Origin: Lytechinus variegatus
Taxonomy: Eukaryota > Echinodermata > Echinoidea > Temnopleuroida > Toxopneustidae
Length of the DNA stretch: 64,000 nt
Assembly (NCBI RefSeq): GCF_018143015.1
Contig: NC_054757.1
Coordinates: 912,501 to 976,500 of the forward strand
Direction of reading: 5' to 3'
Under the pieces are notes generated by a model. That model was not told the DNA's origin. It saw only the letters and a list, made by a program, of their open reading frames with translations, and made no database searches. This document shows, piece after piece, positions 57,048 to 64,000 of this stretch. How positions within the stretch are numbered: the first letter of the stretch is position 1; every line of letters begins with the position of its first letter. A program made the position numbers and the translations under genes.

Positions 57048-57195
57048 GCAAGGGGGCCATTTCATAAAACTTGTTATAATTAAAAAACTTACAGTAATAA
57101 TTTAAAGCTATAATTTTATTGGCTGATGGTAAATTTGTTATGGGAATTGTGGATTTGTTATAATGACATTTTAAAGAAGTCTTTATGAAACAGAA
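57048..57195. mobile_element. Palindromic MITE in SNRPC 3' UTR
   Basis: GGGGGCCATTTCATAAAACTTG at the left and AGTCTTTATGAAACAG at the right are inverted; TTGTTATAA and TTATAATGACA pair inside. The same CATTTCAT.AAAC end type is seen at 12,912-13,040. Confidence 0.6.
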
Positions 57196-57376
57196 TGCTA
57201 CTGTAAGCCTTTGAAATTGCATCATTTGATTCCTCAAGAGCTAATTTGTGACAGAAATCTTGCACATGTTTTACATGTAAACAAACATACCCCTTGCTCT
57301 GAAATGAGTCAACATTTTTCATGAAGCATTTCTTTCATTTCCTTATGTGACCATCATGAACTGTACAAATATATTC

Positions 57377-57382
57377 AATAAA
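57377..57382 (+). terminator. Candidate SNRPC poly(A) signal AATAAA
   Basis: AATAAA in CAATAAAGATACAACTTTTG, followed by a T-rich downstream region (57,410-57,440). The best-placed signal at the end of the probable 3' UTR. Confidence 0.5.
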
Positions 57383-57400
57383 GATACAACTTTTGTAAAT

Positions 57401-58907
57401 TATGATCCAGTTGATATGTCTTATATTTCTTTATTTATATCAGCTGAATTGTTGGACTTACAAAAAACCTTACTTTGAGAGAGGTATATACATGTAACAT
57501 GTTTTGCATATTTTGATATTTGACCATGGAGCTAACTTGATTTGACTAATGGGGGGTTTGTAAGATAATATAAGAGCGACTGAACAACTGATGATCCTTT
57601 CTTGTGTTAAAGATGTTCCACATTTATGTTTGTGCGCATCATAATCTGCACATATTTTTTAGCACTGACATCACAATGGATGAACAAGTGATTAGTCAGC
57701 TGTAGGTATGAGCTGATTTTCTCCTCTGCACTAACTGCAGATTTCATGAAGCTAACTGGAATTATTACATGGACCATTTAAAAAAATACCACTAAAATTT
57801 CAAAATACTTACTCTGTAATTCTGCAAAGTATGACGAATATGACAGTGAGTTTGAATAAGTGGTAGAGTAGTTTGGAATGTTTTCTCACATAGATACCAA
57901 GCATTTGGTGTTTTAAAAAGCACATTTGCTCTAATAAAAGTGCTGATAGTTTGAACACAAACACATAAACCCCTATTTTTTTAATGTTAGCACCGCTTAG
58001 GTATACCTTCCTCTACAACTTTGCAAAATTTGGTGAAAGTGACACGGTTTTGAATAAAGTGCAGCATTTCTTGTACTTCTCAAGCTTGTTATTGAAATTT
58101 CACATTTTTTTAGATTGAGTTTTTGTTATCTTTTGCAGAATTTCTGAGAACTGAGAATGTTGTTAGACTAAAAAGACCAAACAAATAGCAATATAAATAG
58201 ATTCTGCATCTTGAGGATATGACTGTGATGACTGTTGTGATCTTGTGAATTATTTTGAATGCGCAATTCTTAACATGCATTTAGGTGAATATTGAAGCTC
58301 TATAGCGAAAAATCAAGCACATGGACCCATATTAAGTTTTGCATATTTGGAATATTCCGGTGCTAAAGTATCTATTTGCAAAGTTTGGTGAAAATGACAT
58401 GGATTTCACTTTAACTGTGGAACGTCCTGAAGTGATACACACTAGAATTTGTTTCATTTAGTCTCCAAGAAAGGGTCACCGTTGAACTGTTAGGTCACTC
58501 AAGTTAGGAACAGCTTTATGAAACACCCACCTATACACATGAAAAAGGATATGTCCATAATAACATACAAGTAAAGTATATCAATCATACATGTTTTCCA
58601 TGGCTTTTTGAGAAAAGTTGTGAGAATATAATAAATTTGAGAGTGTACAAGAGAATAGAGTTTGGAGTTACCTATAACTGGTGATTTAACCCGATAGCAT
58701 TAAAATCTATTCACGTTGCTAAATGGATATCAAATTCATAAATTTTCAGCTATCAGATTTAATAGTTTATTTCATTCTATGTCATTAAAACACAACATAT
58801 TCTCTTAACTTTTAAACATTGAAATTTTGTTTCTAATGTTCTTTTTCACCACACTTCCTGCTTCTCATTATTGTCCCCTTTACTTTCTTTTCTCTAAGCC
58901 TACTCTC
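57401..58907. other. Intergenic between convergent genes
   Basis: AT-rich. GTTTGGTGAAAATGACATGG-like words recur at about 58,029, 58,385 and nearby (CAAAATTTGGTGAAAGTGACA), suggesting a decayed repeat. No gene. Confidence 0.35.
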
Positions 58908-59463
58908 CAGGGTAGGGGGCACTTCCATTGATGAGTGGATACCATGCACGACCAAGAGGTCTCGAAAAGCACCCTAAACACATATTTTTCATATTCTTAA
59001 AATGCACCCCTTAACAATTATTGGCGTGTGAAACCCTACCCTTAACAAGTATTGGAAACAAAACGATACTCTTGGCAAGTATTCCCTGAAATGAACCCTT
59101 AAACAAGTACAGCAATATTTTATTGTTATGTCACGGGTCCATCGGTTTTACCTTTGCACATCATTTGGTTTAGTACTGCCCCACCTTCCACAGCTCGCGT
59201 AAATCAGACTCTAAACACGTATTGGGGCAAAAAGGACATCCTTTATAAAACATTTTGTTTTATCATCCCTGCAAATTTGACCCTAAACACGTAGCTTTCC
59301 TAGCGAAATAGATACCCTTTTTTCATTATTTTTGTGTTTTTGACACCCTTATCACGTTACGTATGTAACATGCTCTATCTTGGAAAAAGACATCCTTTTT
59401 ATGTGTTTTTCTGGTCGCGCATGGTATCCACTCATCATTGTAAGTGGCCCCTCCCACGGGCCC
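58908..59463. mobile_element. Element with GATGAGTGGATACCATGC inverted ends (556 bp)
   Basis: Left GGCACTTCCATTGATGAGTGG continuing ATACCATGC, and right GCATGGTATCCACTCATC continuing ATTGTAAGTGGCC, are inverted over about 40 bases. The interior repeats AACACGTA/AACAAGTA-type words (for example CCCTAAACACGTA). No coding capacity. Confidence 0.7.
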
Positions 59464-59545
59464 ACTCTATAATTTCTTCCTTCTCTTGCTCTCTCTCCTT
59501 ATTTCATTACTCTCCCCTATTTGTCTCCCCTCCCTTCTTTCCTTC

Positions 59546-60214
59546 CTGGGCCTCAGTTGCATAAAAGTTATTATAGAATGGATGAGAAATATATGATTGG
59601 TTGAGAGCTATGCTCGCATTGTTACTGGCTGCATGAGAAAAAAAAATTGTAATTGAAGAATTTTTTTTCCAAATTTTTTTTAGACCATAATGCCAAAGTT
59701 ACCAAGTTTTATAGAATTTAGAAAAACAAAAAATTTCCCGGACGCATGATATTTTTTACCGGACGCAGGATTTTTTTACTGGACGCATGAAATAAAAAAA
59801 AAATCCCCAATTTTTTTTTTTGACCCAGTAATTTTTTTCATTTCATGCGTCCGGTAAAAAAAAATCATGCGTCCGGTAAAAAATCCTGCCTCTGATGAAT
59901 AATTTCATGCGTCTGGTAAATTTTTTGATTTTTTAAAATTCTATAAAACATGGTAACTTTGACAATATGGTCTAAACCCACTCGGCTGCGCCTTGTGAGT
60001 TAAACCCTGCCAAAGTTACCTTGTGCACACAGTTCCTACCAACCCACTCTAAACCCATGCATCATTGGTATACTATGAAGTATGGTAACTTTGCAATCCA
60101 ATGGTAACAACCATGGTAACGCTGATCAACAGCCAATCAGAATCAAGGATTCTATACAAGTTACCATTGGATGCCAAAGTTACCATAATGGTAACTTTTA
60201 TGCAATGGGATCCT
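59546..60214. mobile_element. GTTGCATAAAAGTTA-ended element with internal hairpin
   Basis: The left end GGCCTCAGTTGCATAAAAGT and the right end ACTTTTATGCAATGGGATCC are inverted. At 59,700-59,960 is an inner AT-rich inverted repeat with GGACGCATGA words in both orientations. At 60,080-60,200 GGTAACTTTG/CAAAGTTACC words pair. Looks like a MITE that received or grew a second palindrome. Confidence 0.62.
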
Positions 60215-61245
60215 TTCTCTGTACCATACTTTGTGTACCTCAGCTCTTTCTATTCCTTCTATCCTCCCTTTCTCATCTTGTCCCCTTCTCCTTTTCTTGA
60301 TTCATGCAAGTCTATTAATGTTGCATCCCCTCAAAGTGCACTATTCCAATACATTACACCATGTTTTACTGAACAAACTTTGCAATTTCGCATTCTCCCC
60401 CCCTTTTTTGTACAGATCCAGTTCTAAAGCCTAAAATGGGCTAAAAATATCAAATGTTTTATTTTTGTTTGATACTAGATTTGTAAGATAGTGTACAAAA
60501 TGCTCTTTTTAAAGATAAAGCAAAACAATATTCCAAAATATAGCGCTTTGCCTATGAATCCAGAAATTCAAAATTTTGACCCCAAAACAAAGGAGGAATA
60601 AAGATAAAAATTGGTAACTAGACTATTGTAAAATTAAAATGTTTGATGATAGTCAAGGATGATTGATATTATTAAACATTTGCTAAAACTTTGATGGGCT
60701 TTAATATCAACTACTACAAATATAAATGTTTTATATTAAAGAGTCGTATATAACATTACATATAAAATCAAGAAAACACATGACATAACAAAATGTGATT
60801 TTGAACTATAACTAGAGTATACTTTCAAAATATGTAGATATTTTATTCCACAGTATCTATAAATCAATTAGTTCATACTATGAAGATGTTACGTCCTATG
60901 TGGTTTTGAACCTCTTACATGTTTTTACACAAAACCTTCTAACAAAACATTGCACTTGTTCAATACGAAGTTACTATATTCAATATTCCTTCCTTGTTTT
61001 GTTTACTTCAATACAAATTGAATTGTAACAAATTATATAGCAAGCTAAAGATACAGGTAACTTTGCCATGGATGTAATATTATTTTCATGCCCTTTTTAA
61101 TTGTTCCTATTTGGGCTGTAACATAAAAATGTCACCTTTTGAAAAATGAACTTACTCTATGAATATTGTTGATACCACTAGATGTCACATGCCTTAGATT
61201 TAATACATGATTGCACATTGGGTGGCATTCTAGAAGCAAACTTGA
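60215..61245. other. Intergenic / IGHMBP2 3' flank
   Basis: No gene seen. On the minus strand, AATAAA motifs (plus-strand TTTATT at 60,842-60,847 and 60,458-60,463) could serve IGHMBP2 but lie over 700 bases past the stop. Confidence 0.35.
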
Positions 61246-61316
61246 TATTGGAGCGTTGTGGCCCAGTGGATTGGTCTCCAGACTTCAGGGTCATCACGAG
61301 TTCAAATTATAGCCAT
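61246..61316 (+). mobile_element. SINE head fragment
   Basis: GTTGTGGCCCAGTGGATTGG and CACGAGTTCAAATTATAGCC resemble the A- and B-box regions of the SINE at 22,253-22,535; the body is missing. Confidence 0.5.
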
Positions 61317-61615
61317 GGCTAAGGGGATCTAAGGGGGAGGGGGGTCTGCAAAGGGGTAAAGCCCACAATACGTCTGCAAAAGGGGGGATCCGAAATTTTG
61401 AAGTTCTGAGATGAGGGGTTCTTAAAAGAGGGAACACAAGCATGTGCTGAGGCTGTTACACGCTCTGTATTTCACAGAATAAATTAGCTATCAGTCCTCC
61501 ATTTCACTTCACTAAACTTCAGAATGGGGAAATTATTGCCTTTTACAAATGACCCTCTTTGAGAGTCAAAATTACGAGCTTCTATTAGCACCATTTCGTG
61601 ATTCACAAATAAAAG

Positions 61616-62482
61616 TTATTTTGGTTTCTGTTTGCGTTGTCTTTGTTCACCAAGCTGCCCAAGTTTAGCACCTAGTTTCTTTTGAAGATTAGCCCTATGT
61701 GCAGGGTCAACCTTTTTCTCCTTGACCCCGCTGCCGTTGGTTACAACCTTTGTCTTCAACATCTGATGCCGTACATGGTGGCGTGCCATCTCCTCGCATC
61801 CGTGGATTTCCGGTACGTGATGCTTAAAGCAATACCGTCTCGTACAGAACTCGCACATTAATCCCGTAATTGTGATCTTCTCTCGGCATCGTTTATAGTT
61901 ACACTCATTATCGCGCTTCATTGCCATGGCGACGAGCGTATCAAAGTCTTCCGCAGAGGCATCCTCAAGATTCTGCTTCTGCTTCTGTTTCTGAGCTTTA
62001 TTTCTATGCTTTTTATTCAACCCAGCCGAGTTCTGTCGTTTCTTCTCGGCTTGCGTCTTCTCGCAGTGGATCTCATGCAGGAGCCGGTTTCCCGGCGGTA
62101 AACGCTTCCCACAAAATTTACATTTCAAAAGATTCGCCGAAGCAAGTTCTGTATCAGGGCTCTTAACCTCTCTCTCTTTCTCTTTGGTCTGCTCTAACTC
62201 TGACTTCTCTATGTTACCAGCTATGGCACCGTCCTCTTCCGTTGCTTCTTCTTCGGCTTCCTCCTCCCGATCAGATAAAAGCTCCATTTTATTCTCTGTT
62301 TCAAAGTCCTCCACCAGTTCCTCAACAGACACGTTAGAATCATCATTCCTGGTGACAAGAGCGTTTCTTTCTTCTAATGTCCTTTCAACCTGAGGTGGCT
62401 CAGTCCTTTCCTTTCTAACAACAATCTGTCTCTCTTTCCCCTCACCTGTACTCAAGTGGTACAGTCCATAGCCTTCTGCGAG
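61616..62482 (-). CDS. IGHMBP2: IGHMBP2 terminal exon
   Basis: Acceptor AACTTTCAG, then 288 codons from LAEGYGLYHL and TAA. Holds the end of R3H, the acidic linker (EEEAEEEATEEDG), the CKFC...HEIHC motif, the AN1 finger and the basic tail QRQRKQKPK. Confidence 0.94.
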   Translation of the reverse strand, partial: LAEGYGLYHLSTGEGKERQIVVRKERTEPPQVERTLEERNALVTRNDDSNVSVEELVEDFETENKMELLSDREEEAEEEATEEDGAIAGNIEKSELEQTKEKEREVKSPDTELASANLLKCKFCGKRLPPGNRLLHEIHCEKTQAEKKRQNSAGLNKKHRNKAQKQKQKQNLEDASAEDFDTLVAMAMKRDNECNYKRCREKITITGLMCEFCTRRYCFKHHVPEIHGCEEMARHHVRHQMLKTKVVTNGSGVKEKKVDPAHRANLQKKLGAKLGQLGEQRQRKQKPK

Positions 62483-63736
62483 CTGAAAGTTAAACGAAAA
62501 TGTAATACTGAGGTAGCTATGGATTGTCAATAAATTTCATACCTCAGAAAGACTAGATGGATTCTTGACTCTGTACCTCCACCATTGCCAGATCAAGAAT
62601 ATGTTACATATCAAACTTTGAAACATTTTCAAATGACCTCTATGACCTTTGACATTGTGACCCCAAAATCAAATTAGATCATCGTCACCTGTTCAATATG
62701 CCGATGTAAGCCTAGTTTTGAAATGAAAAATAATCCTTCAAAAGGTTCTTAGGTTAACGTGAGAAGAGATATGTTCATATACATAATTACTTCTGACACC
62801 TTTGAACCCATGATCCTAAAATACAATCAGATCATCTCTCACATGTTCACAAATGAACAAAGTCTGAAGTTGACCCCTAAAATTGTTCTTTAGTTATCAC
62901 AAGAATGGGATATTTTAATACAACCTACATAGACCTTTGACCTCAATACCCCTAACTAATCAGATCATTAATGCTCCTTTAAAGCGTACTTGTACCAAGT
63001 TTGAAGTTCATCCATGAACTGATTCTTTAGTTATAGTAAGAAGGAAAACTGGTTAGACAACCATACAAAAATATAATTATAAATATGGACTAGCTTGAAG
63101 GTATCCAAGGAAAAATGAATTCAGGCACAAATTGGTCAGTAACTGTAACTTTAGTTTATGTGTGACAGAATGAGATGACACCAGTCATTTCAATGGAATG
63201 GGTTTGTATCCCACCGCTGCCACCATAAGTGGAACTTACTGACGATTAGGAAATGGAAAGCCATTTGTGATGGTACAATTAAACATTACATTATACATGG
63301 CTTTAAAAAAGTTCATTTTCAGCAAAAAAAAAAACCCTTCACAATTCATTGCCCCATCCATCTTTTGGCCTGAAGCCTAAGAATCTTGCATGGATCCTAT
63401 GACATTCTGTCAGGATAATAACAAATAACACGGATGTCTGATCATTGCATTAAATTTGTCATTCATAACAAAGAGATTTGGAATCTGCTTTTATACATGG
63501 ATGGGAGAGTTTCAAACCACTGACCGCAGATAAAGTGTGTACCCAGTCAAAGTCATGATTTTCAAGAATTATGACATTTTTTTAAATTGACCGAGTAGCA
63601 TCTTACCTCATGCACAAGATATCTCTGATGGGAATTGAGTGAAGGAGGAAACTCAAGAAGCCTCTCCTCTGGTTCTTTCTTAAACTCTAACAATCTTCTC
63701 TTGGTTTCATTCAGGAAGGTAGCATCTTCCTTACTC
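61616..63736 (-). CDS. IGHMBP2: IGHMBP2 (SMUBP-2), C-terminal part
   Basis: Partial gene: exons 63607-63736 and 61616-62482 on the minus strand, GT-AG, in phase; upstream helicase exons lie past the window. The exons encode an R3H domain (LEFPPSLNSHQRYLVHE joined to LAEGYGLYHLSTGEGKERQ), a long acidic/glutamate-rich linker, a CKFCGKRLPPGNRLLHEIHC segment (C-x2-C...H-x3-C), a lysine/glutamine-rich stretch and an AN1 zinc finger (CNYKRC ... CEFC ... RRYCFKHHVPEIHGC). The last residues (VDPAHRANLQKKLGAKL) match the human C-terminus pattern. The family is an SF1B 5'-3' RNA/DNA helicase linked to ribosomes and tRNA; R3H binds the 5' phosphate end of single-stranded nucleic acid. R3H-AN1 in this order is diagnostic for IGHMBP2 among animal genes. 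Stop TAA at 61,618-61,616. Confidence 0.92.
62483..63606 (-). other. IGHMBP2 last intron with ~150-bp tandem repeat
   Basis: At about 62,620-63,060 three diverged copies of a unit share ACCTTTGAC, ATCAGATCAT, TGAAGTT(G/C)A and TTCTTTAGTTAT blocks. The first copy has TGACCTTTGACATTGTGACC, a decayed DR1-like word. The rest is AT-rich. Confidence 0.7.
63607..63736 (-). CDS. IGHMBP2: IGHMBP2 penultimate exon (R3H N-half)
   Basis: Acceptor TTATTTTCAG, donor GAG|GTAAGA. One base completes the upstream codon, then 43 codons from SKEDATFLNETKRR to LVHE. Confidence 0.9.
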
Positions 63737-64000
63737 CTGAAAATAACAAAAATTAGGAAATAAAACACAATTAAAATTGCATGCATTGAATCTTTACTCT
63801 AATGGTTGCTAAGGAACCTGTTTCACACTACTTGGCATTTGATCAAGGGGTGATTTTTACGAAGGATAACTTTCGGTTATCAAATGTAATCAAGCATACA
63901 AATCAACAGTAGGATTGATCTAGAAAAAAATAGTCTCTTAAAATGAAACCCCATAAAAAAACATGAGAATCTCCCCCGCTCCATAAACAACCCCATTCGA
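63737..64000. other. IGHMBP2 intron (partial)
   Basis: Upstream of the R3H exon on its strand; no further exon recognised before the window edge. Confidence 0.5.

Larger units (their letters stand above)
55709..57400 (+). other. SNRPC 3' UTR (probable)
   Basis: AT-rich sequence after the stop without further coding sequence. AATAAA at 56,221-56,226 and at 57,377-57,382 are candidate poly(A) signals. Two MITE-like repeats lie inside (55,905-56,040 and 57,048-57,195). Confidence 0.55.

Noticed and set aside
61921-62393. Plus-strand open frames opposite IGHMBP2
   Set aside because: Shadows of the minus-strand coding exon, with Ser-rich composition complementary to its Glu-rich linker.

Overview
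The window looks like nuclear DNA of a marine invertebrate, most likely an echinoderm (probably a sea urchin). It is AT-rich and has short spliced exons with GT-AG introns. ACATGTA motifs, tRNA-derived SINEs, MITEs and hAT/piggyBac-like elements are dense. The assignment rests on overall texture and on a long foldback transposon of the kind first described in sea urchins; it is an inference, not a match to a reference.

Three host genes can be supported. (1) VAMP7, minus strand, four coding exons between 13,054 and 16,033, complete, 220 residues: a longin-domain R-SNARE for late endosome and lysosome fusion. (2) SNRPC (U1 snRNP protein C), plus strand, five coding exons between 48,600 and 55,708, complete, 146 residues, with a long 3' UTR to about 57.4 kb. 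(3) The 3' end of IGHMBP2 (SMUBP-2 helicase), minus strand, two exons between 61,616 and 63,736, encoding the R3H and AN1 zinc-finger tail; the helicase exons lie beyond the right edge. SNRPC and IGHMBP2 converge. The genes serve unrelated housekeeping roles and show no operon-like relationship.

The rest is mostly layered mobile DNA. 0-13 kb holds a SINE, a 1.4 kb hAT-type element with intact 8-bp target duplication, two TTAA-flanked piggyBac-like MITEs and a ~165-bp tandem repeat carrying nuclear-receptor DR1 motifs. 16-25.5 kb is the VAMP7 upstream region with MITEs, a GGT microsatellite, a second DR1-bearing repeat and a 1 kb element with ~100-bp inverted ends. 25.9-29.7 kb is a three-deep nest: a hAT-type element with perfect 8-bp duplication, holding a LINE 3' end, itself split by a 1.1 kb element with 5-bp duplication.

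The most striking object is 31,435-47,119: a 15.7 kb foldback-type element. Two arms of about 4.7 and 5.3 kb, made of the same ~26/52-bp tandem repeat in opposite orientation, flank a loop containing a decayed L1/Tx1-like LINE stuffed with other transposons. Its outer ends align as 27-bp inverted termini and the whole unit is bracketed by a perfect 8-bp direct repeat (GATGATTT), so it probably moved as one unit. It lies about 1.5 kb upstream of the SNRPC start codon.
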